Below the pieces are notes generated by a model. It was given only the letters and a program-made list of their open reading frames with translations, searched no databases and was not told where the DNA came from. Both the position numbers and the translations under genes were made by a program. A stretch of DNA of 64,000 nucleotides from Acridotheres tristis (taxonomy: Eukaryota > Chordata > Aves > Passeriformes > Sturnidae), in the NCBI GenBank assembly GCA_037013685.1, contig CM072919.1:52508116-52572115 (forward strand), written 5' to 3'. Below are positions 13,601 to 28,500 of this stretch, piece by piece (positions within the stretch are counted from its first letter, which is position 1; every line of letters starts with the position of its first letter).

Positions 13601-16546
13601 CAAGGGTATGTATCTGGATTTAAGATAAATTCTCCATTGCCTAACAACTTGGACATCAGTGTAATTGCATAATTTATAGGAGAATTGTATGTTCGTAACA
13701 TAAAAATCCTACTAAAGAGGTATTCATATATTCTTCGGTGCAGCATGAACATATGAATGAAAGGGTGCAATTCTTCACTACATTCTGGCTCAGGATTTAA
13801 TTAATGTCTCTTCATATAGCTCATCTTCCCATGCTATTATTACTTAGAGATGAAATTTGGAAGGAGTATAATAAAATGCATATTGATTTGGTATTGTTTG
13901 TAGTTGTGTTCACATTCTATTGAATTCCTTTCTCCATCTCCTCCAGAGTAAGTCTAGACTTAATACGCCATTAACACCCATAAGCTTTCCACACCTTTAA
14001 TGAAAGGCTTGTTACATATATTTTTTACTTTTTTCTCTGTACATTTTTTTTCAGACTAAGAAACTATTAATAAACATATGCTTTATATGGTTTTGTTTTC
14101 CATTTAAAATAATTATTATTATTTTCAACTTACTTTCTTCTTTACTGCTTACAGTTACAGTGATTGCTACCCAAATATCTCATGGTGATATACATCTAGT
14201 CTTTCCACAGTGAGTGTTGAATTTATCAGAAAATTGACAATTCATAAGCAGATATCTATTATCTTTAGACTGGTCAATTACCCATGGGCTCCTCTGATGT
14301 TCTTAAACCTACTGGAAAACACTTGCAATGACCTCTAAGCATTTACCAAGTAACTTTTGTGCTCTTGCTAAAATCCATCTATGTGCTATTTCCATTAATT
14401 TCTTCAACACTAACTACATGAACTAAACCATATTTAGTCCATACCCTTCTCCCTATTTCATATATTAACGAGGAATAAAAGGATAAAGGTCGCACCTCCG
14501 AAGCCTTTGCTGTTGTAGCTGTTGTAGTGGATTCTTCTCGAAACATGGAGGTATTTTTATCCATGGCAGTTGTAGCTTTAACTTTTTCACGTTTGGTTTT
14601 ATACTGGAAAAGTTTTTAAAAAAAAAAATTCATAAGAACTTATTTAGAAGCATGAGAAAACTGAAGAATAGACAAAGGCATAGCCTTTCCCCAGAAAAAA
14701 ATAAGAGAAAAATTAACCAATATGACTTGAAGGTAGCAAACATAGACAAAGACTTCATTTCCCAATTCATGTGAGCCATCTGTATCTCAGAGGCTGTAGT
14801 TCAAACAAGAGATTCACAAATAATAAACTATGAATTCTGCTCCCCAGCACATTGGGTACCCTGTGGATGTGCAGCAGTCTTGCAGGGCATGAACTAGAGC
14901 TCCTGACAATGGCAAGAATTTTTGCTGGAACATACAGGCTGGAGAGAATTGCTGACAGCATGCCAGGAGAGGTCTGTAGAGCAGATGTACCTGATGCAAC
15001 CAGGCCCTTGGCGATGTGGTCAGTGTAACTAATGCCATTAAGCTAGGCAAACAGCCATTTTGTGGTCAAATAGGTTACATATTTCCCTCTCCCCTCATTG
15101 CCAGGTCTTCAAGGTACTGTGCACCAAGCAGACAAACAGAACAGGCTTACTCTTCCTCTTCCTACCAGCCTCCAGATTCCTGGCACTAGGCTGACTACTC
15201 CTCTCCTTATTTGTCTTAAATGTTCCAGGCACTTAGCCAGACAAGTAGTGTTGATGACACAGTCACAGAACAGGGAAGTTTAACAGCAGCAAGTACACTA
15301 TCCATAAAACCAAGCAGGTACAAGTCCTAAAGAGTAACTCGGACCAAAACTGCTGCAGCACAGTGAGACTGGGTGGTCTGGGATGCCTCCATCATTGTTT
15401 GCTTCCTCTGAAGACTGAGTGACCAATCTATGTTCTTTTATATGTTTTTCAAGCCTAGATTATGGTTGTTATATTCATACAGAAAACAAAATATTAAGAT
15501 TTGACCAAATATGCAGTGGCTCCAGGTGATCAGAAAACATAAGTTAAATGGTGCTACTGTAAAACTGTACTACACTGATTCTGCTCATAGAAATTCTGTG
15601 CTATTCTGATTGTAAGTTTTGTGCTATACTAATCATAATCCGTTAAGAAAATAAGATTTCAATAGTGACTATAGCTTAGTGCCACCATCATTCCATCAAG
15701 TATCCCTAAGAGAGCCTGCCTGCCCCCTTAGTGTTGGGTGGCCAGTAATAATGAGAGAAGTTTTACATGGAGAAGTTTTATAAAGTGAGTTGCGCACAGC
15801 AGCATATCTGATACAAAATTCTGGAGATGGTTAACTGATAAGTCTAATACATAGACAGAAGTTCCTCTTTCATCTTGCAACACTCACTTTTCCTGAAAGA
15901 TGTCTTGAATAGACTTCTAGTTATCAACCTTTTCCTTCAAAGGATATGGTCTGGCAATGGACATTAGATGTGAGTCACTTCAGGGTGAGGGCTAACTTAC
16001 ACAGACTTCATCAGACACAGAGGGGTCTTAAGAACAAGGAAACTGATCCTAATAAGATGGTTCTTCTAACTCTTGTTGTCTCAAAATAAAAATCTTGTCT
16101 TACACACTGCTGGGTTTCTGCACCCAGCTTTTAAACGGTGTCCTTTTGGGACTTAATAGCTGATAGTAGAGTGTTTATTGCAACGGAAATGGAACTAAGA
16201 TGCCTTAAACCCCCACCAGTTTATAGGAGACAAAGCTATTCCTGGACATCTCACAAGTAAGTCTTGCCTGACAACTTTTTTTTTTCACATAAGAAAAAAA
16301 TTTTGTGGTTAACAGTGAAAACTACAGAAAGAGGAATGTTCAAACTTACCTGTTGGAAACAGGCCTGAACAAGGTTCTCTGGGAACATATTCCTAATAAC
16401 AAGCACAGAAGCATTTCAATACGACAGACAGCATGCTAAGGAAAAGTTGTTTGCTATAAACAAAATGATAACATTTGATGCTAAAAACCAGATAATGTTG
16501 TGTTTCTTTTAGCAGAAAGCAGTATATCTAGCATCAGCAGATTGGG

Positions 16547-16586
<40 letters not shown>

Positions 16587-19500
16587 CAGATAGACAGACA
16601 GATAGATTTATTTTTTCCAAAGAAATCAAGGGTTTAGGAATCGAAATGACTGTTTTCCTACTTGCACTTCTTGAACTTTAGAGGATTTGTATTTTTACTA
16701 TTTGACATTTGTATTGGCCAGCACTAAAGCCAGTGCATTTTTTCCCTGTTACATTATCTCGACTTGTGTAAGGAATACAGGACACATCATCTTTATAGGA
16801 TATGTCAAATATAGAGAAAAATAAAAAACCTCTTACAAAGGGTGTGCTGTAGAAATAAGATATCTGGTGTGCTCCATTGTAGTTTTGAATTCAGAAATTA
16901 ATCTTGGTTAATGGTAAATTCTCCTGTGTTATTCTGATGTCAAAGACTTTTCACACACTGAAAAATTAGGAGATTTAGTGCAATGTAGTTGTGTGACTCC
17001 TTTCCAAATGCCAATTTCAGATTCAAACAATTGGGGAAAAAAGCATTAATTAGGTATTTGGTAAATATCCAATACAGTGCAAAAAAATGCATTTTATATA
17101 CTGAAGCAGAAGTATTTTTATTTCCCCTACAGATCTTTCACAAACTTCTGCCTTTAGTTATCAAGTTTTTATAGCAAAATCTATTCAAAAGCAAAATTAG
17201 TTTGTATAAATGTGGATTTTTCCAACATCTTTAGAAAATTTTCTGGATTTCGATCCTAAATCCAGTATTTTTATCCATATTTTTGAATATAAATATGTAG
17301 GAAAATTAATACTAATTCCTTTAAAAGAGAATTTCAGATATTTTAACTGCTAATTTACAGTCTTAAACTTGTTTGCAAGAAATTGAGTTATAATCTATAG
17401 CAAACCCACAAACTATTAGATATGTGGCAATTGATTCTTATATGACAGATTAAGTAAAAATTCTACAAAAACAAATTCCTGGTGGGCAGGAATAGTGAGC
17501 CAAAATAGAGACTAAATACATCAGAAGAAAAAAACAACAGAAATATTTTTAAGGTACTAACTAGCCTCTATTGGAAATGCAGCCTTTTTTGGTGTTATTT
17601 TTCTTCAAATTCTTTAAACACAGTAGCATTGAAAACCTGAACATGTCTTCTGCAGACTTTTCTAGGGGTTTCTGTCTTCTAACCACTTTAAAGTATCTAT
17701 CATTGTCCATGGTGCTAATGGGGAAAGACACATTATAAGGTTGCCTTAGATACTGGTGATGCAGCAAACTTCTTGACTGTGGAACCCTTGGAAATCTTTA
17801 CATCCCGCACCTGTTACTATGCATGCTGCCTTGAGGAGGGGAAGCACAGCTCTGCAATTTCAACTGCTTGTCTATTCTGCATGACACAGAAGCTGACAGT
17901 CAATAATCCACCAATAATCCACCAATTCATTGTGGATCTTTTCGTCATAATAAGTAAATCTTGTATGGCAGTTTCTGTGAAGGAGGGATTTTTTTGTCAC
18001 TGGTTTATTAGCCAAAGTCTACGGTGTAAAGAGAATTTTTTTAAACAAATTGCTTTGAGTGTATTTTAAAACATACTCAATATGTATACTTAATAGATAC
18101 TGTTGAAATACAAGTTGTTCTCTCTTATTCATCCAAACAGTATCAGAAGACATTTTCTTGTATTACATATCATATTATATTTCTGTTTGTTTGGACTTCT
18201 GCAAAAGGGACGTGGAAACTAAAAATTAAAATCTCACCTGATCAGATCCAGCATGGCATCAACAGTATTGACTTCAGGGGAACTGCCCACTCTGTCAATC
18301 TCACTTGCTTTTTGAGTCACTCCAGGTTTAATGGTCACAACAAGGACAATCCCTGCAAGAAGCAGCAGAGAATTCACAGTGCAAGCAGAGGCATTGGTGT
18401 ATTCTTCCTCAGTATATCCTGTGTAGCCAAACTCTTTGGTGAGTGTTTACTCAGCTCAACTCAATAAACATTTTCCCTGGGTGCTTCTGCTCTACAGGTG
18501 ATGTCCTTAAATGTGTGGGTTCCCCTAGTACAGGAGCTACTTGCAGGCTTGCCCCTAGACTTCATCACTTTAGCTTTGTTTTTGTTTGTATTGGGCTACA
18601 TCACTCACTACTGCTCACCAAAAGGGTATATTGCATTAGCTGGGCTTTAGATGAGTGTGCTGCAACTTTTGCAGAGTGAATATATTTAATTGCTATTTAC
18701 CTTTTCCTTTACATTACGCTTCTTGTTGCTAGCTTTCATACATGAATACAAGTGTGAGCTGTCCTGTGACCCCAAAGTCACAGGGTGTTTTATTAAAGTT
18801 AGGTAGCAAATAAAGTTATATAAAAGAAGCTATGTTTTCTTTAGTTTTCAAAGAAGTTATGTTTTCTTTAGTGGCTTCATTTTAAGCATTTTTACTATTG
18901 TTATTCTCCAAACGAATATTATTTTTTCTCTCTTTTTTTTTCCTTTTACAAGTCCAAAGAAAGCCAAAGCAAGTGAAATGACTAAATTGCAGTGAAGGGA
19001 GAAAGAGGCGTTTGGATGACCCTTCAACCCGGCAAGAACAAGTCTTTCTAATGAATAAAAGCAGTACTGCATCTGCATAGCTCTGCATTATGAAACAAGT
19101 AATGTCATAACGCCATGGAACAACTTAAGATAGAAAGGACCTTGGGAGATTGTCTGGTTTAACACTTCACCCTGAGTTGGGACCATTTCAAAGTTAGATA
19201 CATACTAACGTTAGTCTTTAATAATATTCCTTCTTACGTATTCACAGAAATTTCCTAGACATATGAGATAGATTGTTTTGTTTTATTTTATTTTTTTTAA
19301 ATTTAAGAAGGCTGCCTGAAGATGTTTCTTTAAGCAAATACAGAGCATGTCAATGTTGCTTGTCAGGAATGAACTTCCTGTAAGAGGAGATGTGAATTTC
19401 AGAGGTGTAGGATTGGAGCCAGGCAGTAACAGAGGGGGAAAAAAACCTTTAAGGAAAGAAAAAAGATGACAAGGGAACCAGTATTTTCTGTCATTCTTTC

Positions 19501-22500
19501 AGGTGTGACACACTACGTATTTTCTAATCTGAGAATGAGGAACAAACTACCAGTTTACCTATTGAGGAAATTCAATTCATATTTAAGGTTACCCTTTGAC
19601 ATTCTTTGTCTTTCTCACTGCTGGTAACCTTTTACCTCAGCAGACAGCTCCTAATCTTCCCTGAGCTGAAATATATGGTGAAATTGCCTGTGGCTTCACG
19701 CTGGATGTGAACACAGCCTAACCGTGGACAGCAGAACTAGCTTCTCTCTGTATCTGACTACATGTAATGTCAGGTTATCTGGTGTGATGTTCCATCTCGT
19801 CTCCATATCTTGTCTTGGGAAATTAGTAAAGTCACAGTGCAGTATATTTGTAATTAAGCAATGCAGATGATTAAAAAAGTTACAGAATCACAGAGTACCT
19901 AGTATTACAGCAATGACTGTAGTGCAGAAATAATATACAACTGCTCGCAAACCAATCTTCCCAGAAATGCTGGAATCCAAAGCAGCAACACCTGCAAAAA
20001 ACGACCACAGAAAAATATCAGTAAAAATCTATCTTATAAGAATGTTGCCATTTTTGTAGAGAGAAGTAATTATTATCTCTTATTTCTATGCAGGAAATTT
20101 TTCTTTGTTCAAGATGTTTCTAAATACTTAATTAAAACTTGCACTTCTGAAAAACATCTGTAGCTGACCAACATATTTGCTTCTGCTTCTCTGCTTTCCT
20201 TTTTCTTCCCCCCGCTTTTTCTAGGAGAAAGACAATTGAGCTTTCTTGATTCCCTAATGTTTGTGATGAATTAAACTTCTTTGGTTTATAAGAGTATGTC
20301 ACAATTTATTTCCTTATTCACTTAACTAATAGCTTCACTTTTTCCAGATCTGTAACATTTTGGCTTTAAAACTAAAAGCCATATGAAGGAAGTTGCTCCG
20401 GTCTGTTACCTCAGGTTGCTCAAAGGCACATCAGACAAGTAAGGATAATTTCTGGTCAGTTTGTCTTCATTAACAGGTTTACTGTTTTTAAATTTTTGAC
20501 TAAAGGCTTTTCTGAAGTTTGGGTGGTTCACACTTCTCATGTATATGTCATTGTCAAGAACAAAGTAGATTTACTAAGGTAAAGGTAGGGAAAGTGCTGA
20601 GACAGGTATTATATTGAGGTCAATTTAGCTTCTGGCAACAATATTAGATGAAGCATCTCGTGAAATATTTGTTAATTGTTTAAAAGATTTATAAAAGTTT
20701 TAGGTGTAAAATCAGTAACTAGGGCAAAATGCGCATTGTGACTCCAAAACTTGCCTGCTTATAACAACATTAGTTAATAATTCACTGCTATCTCTTTATT
20801 ACACATTTGCAATCCATTTATATTTGTATGTTTATTGAGTCAGTTTATCAAAGACTGGCTAGATTCCTTCGTATACAAAAGCAAAACCACCACGAGGATA
20901 TTTAGCCTCAGAGTGTGATTTTGTAGGGAAAAAATAGTTTCAAAAGTGAAGGAAGAAAAATCAAGAGATCTGCCATACATGTAACTTACTGAACTTTGAG
21001 CTCAAAAAGGATCTTAGCAAGCACAGTTTAACCATGTGTTGGTATCTCATTCAGAAGGTATATTAACAGCACTGACAACTTGTGCCTAGAGTACTCATAC
21101 AATGTCTTACTAGTTCTGTTAATTGTTATTCAAAATGCAAAAAATACTTAGAGGGGAGAACGAAGGTTATTTTATTTCATAATCTGATTATCTTGGGGTT
21201 TTCCATGGGATAGTGTTTCATCAGATTGAGTACAGAAGAACTACACATATATACAGAAATCATAACGAGAAGATTCTCTCACTTGTAGAGCAAATAAGGA
21301 TAATTAATGAACTATTCATATAGCAAAGGAATACAGATTAATGCAGAGAAAAAAATGCCACAGCTGTCACCAGTAAGGATATTGTTTGAGGCACAAATAA
21401 CAGAATGGACACAGAATCTGGGCCATGATTTCTACTTCTCACCTTGGGAACTGCAGGGAAAAAAGGTAGAAAGGAGGACTTTTCAATTGCTGTAGGCTCA
21501 GCTGTGGAAATCATAGCAGCAAGAACTCCTGAGAATGGATAGTTTTGGGAGGAAATGGTTAAAACTGGAAGATTTGGGAACGAGGAGGGAATTGTTTGGA
21601 CCAAAGTGACCTTGCAGCTGGGAATACTAAAAATGTCAGTGTGGGAAAACTCCATCCATTACGCCTAGTGTGGTACATCCTGTGCCTGTTTTGAGAAGTG
21701 GAATTCCTATGGAGAGATAACACATTCTTACAGACATGAAGGAAGCCTTCTGTTACAGCGAGGCAGGCCACAAGCACTTGCCTAGTGCTGGCCGCTAGGA
21801 TAAGCTAAGCTTAACGGAGCGTCTGTCTCCATGTGTCTCTGCCACCTGGCATTGCTGGGGAAGTAATGAAAAAAAATCTACTCTTCGCGTTTCAGCTGTC
21901 ACTTGGCAGTTCCCTGATTGTGTCAATTCACACCAACAGTGATAAATAATGCTTTCTGTGGACAGGCCTGCTTACAAAGGCTGTCAATATTGAAACTTCT
22001 GCACCTGATAAATTAACTTGGATGAATTCACATATTTTTTTTTAAAGAGAACAAACAGGTATTGCCACCATTTTGTATCTTTTAATGAAAAGTTTATAAA
22101 ACTTGGAAATAATGGAATTTTATTTTAAAACTTGTGCCTTCATATTTTTGGAGGTTTTTTTTGCCTGACAGTCTTGTTGACTTAGTCAAGAGCCTAATAA
22201 TCATGCAAGGTAATTTCCCTGGAGTAGTCTGTTATAAATATCCTACAGTTAATATGAAAGGAAATTCCTGTGACAGGCATTCTTCTGACTCCAAATGAAA
22301 TCCCTTTGCAAACTGTTACACTCAGTAGAGTTATAGAGGTATAATAAAGGGTAAACTTTGTCCCTGCCTTTTTAAACTGGATAATGATCCTGTAAGTGAA
22401 CAAGCTGTGCTAGGATCTAGTCTGTCCTTCCATTGTTATATTGGTGCTGCTTTGCTGGTAATCACAAAACCACACAAATCATTCAGACAGACATGGTTGA

Positions 22501-25500
22501 ATAAGTACAAGTATGGTCTGAGGATTATAAGTGTAGGGTTTGCATTTTTTTGAAAGCTGCTGTACTCTGAAACCTGCACTCAGAAGGATGGTTCCATTTG
22601 AAGACTGAAATAGCATTCACTACAAGTACCACAGACACAGGTTTGCACTGGGTGACGTATACTGCTAAGCTCCTTTTTTTCATGTTAGCTTGTTACACAT
22701 AAGAAAATAGATATAATAATAGACTTCTATCCAGATATGTTTTACTGTCGTGACTGAGCAATTGATAGTTACTAGCCTTTTTCTCAAGATAATTGAAAAT
22801 TAAGATTCCCTTTGTAGTTACATTATATTTACAGTTTTTTGGACATAATTGAAAGAATTAATGGAAGATGTATTGAACAAAGCACCAACACAACTACTAA
22901 CTACAACATTAGTAGTACTAAACTACTACACAACACTGATTTCAGTTCAGAAGAAAACTAATTTCTCAAACTAAGATGGCACATATGCTGCTTCAAAAGG
23001 AATGCCTGCAGTGTCATTCAAAATTAGATCACAAAAGCAGTGTAATTAGTTTTGGTTATCTACTTAAGATTACCACTAAACTTTTACAACTAATTTGTTT
23101 GTTCTTTCTTCCTTCTATCTATCAACAAGTTTAAACATATTTGAAAAGATAAACTGGTAATATAATTTACTGTATAGAGTTTGAACAGGCATGATGTATT
23201 CTCTTCCATCCCTGAGCATTTCAAAACTGTAGTATTTCTGATTAGTCCCTTAAATTTTCCTATAAAATATTTCCTAATTCAGCTGTAGCCACTGAAGCAC
23301 AAAATGCAATTCTATGGCTATGATGCAAAAAGGCTTAAGTGAGATCATCATGAAAGAGACTAACTGATGTTAAAATCTGTTAATCTATCTACCTCTCTGT
23401 CCATATCATTTTCGCAGAACAGAGTTAAGGTTTTAATAACTGAAGTCAAACTTTGTAATCAATGGTCTAGTCTTCTGCAATTCAGCTCCCATGTTTTCCA
23501 TGTTACAGTCTCCAGCTTGAAGCTCTTAGTAATCTTCTCTGGTTTTGGCCAGTTTTCTCTATTTTGCATCACATACACTTGCAAAAGAATAAAACCCAAA
23601 ACAATCAGTGAAATCAAGCCTCTCCCTTCTACTCTTTGTTGTACAAGGACCTTAAAACCCTACAAAAGTGAAATGCTGCACTGCAGCAATTTTTAAAAAT
23701 TGTACATATATAAACTACTTCCCTGAAATACTACTGGATAAAGCTACCTAAGGGAATGGTCTGATTTGAACAAGACTAAGCTTAAATATGAAACATGGTG
23801 CTCCAGAATTTTTTACCAGTAGCTACTAAACATAAAATGTGTTCACTTTAGAACTGTTCACTGTAAAAATGCGTATGTACAAATGGCAAAATGGAGCATA
23901 TCCAGAAAACCTGTAGTATTTAAAGTACTTGAATTCCCTCAACATTATTGGTGGCAAAGTGTATAGGTATACAAGGTTTAAAAAAAGCCCTTTAACATGA
24001 CACTGCATTTGTAATCGATTGTGATATCTACTCACAGGGAATTTGAGTGAAAAAGGTGACTGAAATCTGGTTTACTAGTGGAACAGTTGTTTATGTCCTC
24101 ACGTCTACAAGAGAACAGCAAAAGACACCAGCTGACTTTAGACCCATTCACAGTGGTGCCACAAGCAGTGCTCATAGTGATATGGCTAGGACAGGAGGCA
24201 GTGACAGCTGATGCCACAAAATGGCTGATGTGTTGGAGCTCTTTGCCCTTGAGAGCTGGTGGCAATCATGCTCCATGAATCAGAAGAGCACTTCAAAATT
24301 TTGTTACTGTAATTTAAAACCTTAAATAATGTAGGAGCTGTCTCAGTTGTATAAAGTCAACTGATATTGATGGGAAAGGAGTAGGTGACTATGATATAAG
24401 TAATCTGAAGATGGGCACAAAGTCTTGTCCATTAATAACCCATGACTGCCATCCTGCCTGCCTCAATGACTGCACATCGACAGCAGGGACAGAACTTCCA
24501 GCATCCCTCAGTACAACTGAAGGCAGAAGTCATTAACACTACTGTAACATTTTCTGACCTTCACACAATTAATGATACAGAGGGAAAAGGTGAGTCTCCT
24601 GTCTGAGCCCAGATAGCTAATTTACTAATACTATCAAATGGATCTGATTTTCTTGGAAGTTCTCTTGGTTTAAGAAACAGCAAAGCACATAAAGAACATG
24701 CAGATAGTTCAGAAGACAGTCCCTGAGTAAGTTAAGCTAGACCAGTAATTTCCCAAGGACTGCGCTGGTGATGCACAGGGCATGTGAAGGATGCCTCAGT
24801 AATGGAGCATCTCCCAATAGCTACGCTTCTTGAACTTGTAGAAACGGAAATTGCTGAGGCAGCTGTCATCCCAGGAATGATGATACCAGAGAAAAAATGG
24901 ATTTGGATGCCCTGCATTATAGGAAAAGAAACAGATTTGTCCTCCTGCCATTTCCTTATCTGTACTCCTTTACAACACTGTAATGTACATACAATGTAAA
25001 TATAAAATAGAACTAGCAGGTCTATTCCTGAGCATCACCACAGTCTTAGTGTATTCTAACTTAAATATAACAAATAGAGTAGGCAAAAGGAATAAATAGG
25101 TATTTTTAAAATTCTGAACTGTTTTGATTTTCAAAAATAAACACGAGAAATAGGAACAATCTGATTCATTCAAAAATTTTTTTTCTCATTGCATTCTAGC
25201 TCTGTTGTTTCCCATTTTCTATGCTTTGTTTTCATTCTCAAAATCCTTTGGCACTGTGATAAAACAAACTAGCATCTTCCCAGAAACAGATCCAACACAG
25301 ATCCAAGGTAGGCAACTCACACTTTAATTTTGAACAATTGAAAAAGATAAATAACCTAGTCAACACATCCATTCATCAGTCACAATCTAACACACACTTT
25401 ACATAGGCAAAATAGCAGACTCTGCAAATGGGAGAAGTCACATGGCCTTGGTAATTCACTGGGATATTTTTATCTCCCAAGCAGTTGTCAAAATAAGCCA

Positions 25501-28500
25501 CATTTGTGGTGGAATCATTACCTTTGTACTATTAGTAGCAAGTGCAAGTAAGAGTAGGTATTTGGCATTGAGAAAACTGGAATGGGCATGATGCTTCAGA
25601 CTGCAATGGACCAGTAGTCAAAGCAGGCCCCAGAATAAAGCAAGAGTTTATTTCTATAGTAATGGAAGCTTTGGAAGTTTTGTCACACCCATAGCTCAGG
25701 AGACGTATTTATAGCTCACATAAAGCTGCCTTGAGAGAGGTAAAACTGCCTTTTTTCCCACTGTTCTTGACGTTCTATGTCATGTGTACCTGCAAATGCC
25801 TCATCAATTGCTTCAAGAAATTTTGGTGTTCCCCATAGCTGAGCCTGCACAAATTCACAATGCAAGAAACTCCCATACATCTGTTCTAGTCTCTTTGATG
25901 TGGTCTGCGAAGGCTGAAAGCAGGGAAGGTCAGAAACAGAAGAAAAAGCTTTATTAACATTTTGTCAGGGAGGAGACATAAGAAATGAGAGAGAGATTAC
26001 TGCAGAACTTGAAACAGACGTTGAATAGCTGATAAAATCATGTCATTAATATTGAGATCTGAGACATGGACCTGTTGTACTATGTGTCACATCTTTTAAC
26101 ACAAAGCTAAAATTTTGGCATTTATGGGTAACTCTGGAAATATCATCAAAGAAAGGTCATCTATCACATATGTGATGTGAATTTTTTGACAGAACACAAT
26201 CTGGTCCTGAAGAAGAAAGACCTTCACATCAAGACCCATGACTTATAGTTTGGAAATCAATGTGGCAGGCAGCATGATATAACCCCATCTGAGAAGGACC
26301 GACTGAGGAGAGATGGGAAGCAGACCCCTGGTGTTCTCATAGTATCTGGATGTCTGGGGGCGTTGTGTTAAGATCCAGAATCTCCTGACACTTGCTGTTA
26401 ACAAGGAAATTAGGTGCAGAAAATAAGGCCAGACACTTTATGTGGACTGGTAAGCTTCAGATTGGGCATGTACATTTCCTCAGCTTTTCCAAGTACAACA
26501 GAAAAACTGTTCAGGAAACTTGACAGTTGTCTCCAACCTAAGTTCTGCTGTGATCCTGACAGAAAATAGATTGCAAAAATTTCCTGCTGTTGCATACTAT
26601 GTGAATCTCACTTCATGAAAAAGAAAGCTAAAAGTGATTAAAGGGGACTAACCTGCTCAGTATGCACCCTTGATGAAATACACTGCACAACTCCAGGGAA
26701 TTTTTGTTCTCAGAATGAAATTAGAGTTGTGAATTTCCAAGACTTTCAAAGATACTTTATATGTTTTAAGTACTCCCAAAATGATTAGATTTAAGTCTCA
26801 AAACTCCCATGAGGCATACAAAAGATTCCTCTCAATTCTTTCTCCCTACAGGCCACCTAAAAATAACATATTTTTTGTATTTGTCTAATATTTATTCTTT
26901 TAAAAAAAAAGTTCTTTTCAAAAAAAGTTGATTTGAGGTGTGGAGTATTACACCCAACACAGCTGTAGTGCTGATGGCATAGCACGATCTCGAGTAACAT
27001 TCTAGGCTTTTGATTTTCATTTTCAATTTTCCCATGTCTCTACAGAAGGAGACAGAAAATAAAAATCATTTAATGACATGAATGATGCATTAGTGTGCTG
27101 CTAACTAAATAAAGGTATAGAAATCTCATGGGTAGACAAAAGAGCTCTATATTTTGACGTGAATTATCAGAGGTAGACTTTTGGGTCAGAGTCAGTAAGT
27201 TTACATCTGAATCCATTAAAACGATTATGAGAAGAAGAGAACAATTTAAATTTGGCTCTGAGGCAGAGTACTACTCAGACTATTCCATCCCCAAAGCAAG
27301 GTCCTACTAACCAAAATTTTCAAAACAAATACATGCTTAGTGCTTATGTCAGTTTTCTTCCAGGCAGGTTAGTGAAAAAATTTCACAAATTGTTACTTGT
27401 ACACTAAGTAAATATGCAAACGATGCTTTTCCTCTCTTACACTCAGAAGAGCTGTGTTTATGAATGAAAACTACATTCTACAAAGCCTTCCATTTGACCA
27501 GCAGGAGAATTTTGCCTTTTGAATCTGAAAATAGAGATAAGGGTTTTTCTGCTCTAATTAGAGCTCCAAGGAGAAAGAAGAAGCATGTTTCTGATGTAAT
27601 TGAGGAAATCAGTGAGGGTTTTTCCATTAAGATGGAATTCATTCCAACAAATTAAAATCACTAATACTTTAAGTTTTGCAGAAAATCCTGAAATCTCAAG
27701 GAATGATTTCAACTTCCACTCTCTTTGCTGTTGCTTGATTACATCATTATGAGCAAAGAGATTGGGATCTGATCATGGGACATACATTTGTGCACAGCTC
27801 CCCATCTCTAAAGCATAAGCTGATTCTTTTCAGGATATGACATTACCTTTTAAGACATTATAATCCTAAAAAAGAAAACCACAGACTGAATTTTCAAAAA
27901 TGTCTTGGTGACATATTTTGTATCATAGAATCATAGAATGGATTGGGTTGGAAGGGACCTTAAAGATTCTCTGGTTCCAACACATCTTCTAAGGGCAAGG
28001 ACACTTTTCACTGGACAGGTTGCTCAGATCTCCAACCAACATGACTTTGGACATTTCTGGGGATGGGACAAACAACTTCATGGATTAACCTCTTCCAGTG
28101 CCTCACAAACCTCACAGTAAAGAATCACTTTTCACTATCTAATCTAAACCTACTTGTTTTCAGTTTAAAGCTACCACCCTTACTTTCTAAGAACTAGACG
28201 CCCATGTAAAAAAGACCCCCTTCAGCCCTCTTGTAGGCCACTTCAAGAGTTGGAAAGCTGGAACAAGGTCTCCCTGTAACCTTCTCTTCCGCACACTGAA
28301 CAAGTCTGTGAACTTGCTGAAGAAGCACTCAGCTCCATCATCAGTGGATTTTATCATTGATAAAATGTTAAACAGGATTGGCCACAGTATTGAATCGGAC
28401 TGACTTGTCTCCAGCCAGATTTGTGCTGGTGATTGCAACATTCTAGGTCGGCCCATTGCAACAGGTTTCAGTTTGCCTCACTGTGCAATTATCTAACCTG

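Larger units (their letters stand above)
18353..19898 (-). other. SLC1A1: SLC1A1 intron 3
   Basis: 1546-bp intron. It holds a 20-nt near-perfect direct repeat (18826-18872) and a possible decayed CR1 tail near 19110-19210. Confidence 0.78.

Noticed and set aside
16547..16607. CRISPR-like or regulatory repeat array
   Set aside because: It is a plain TAGA microsatellite with no spacers.
21338..21777. Minus-strand ORFs of 105 and 72 codons in intron 2
   Set aside because: No splice-site context, no similarity to known families and ordinary AT-rich composition, so they are taken as chance frames.
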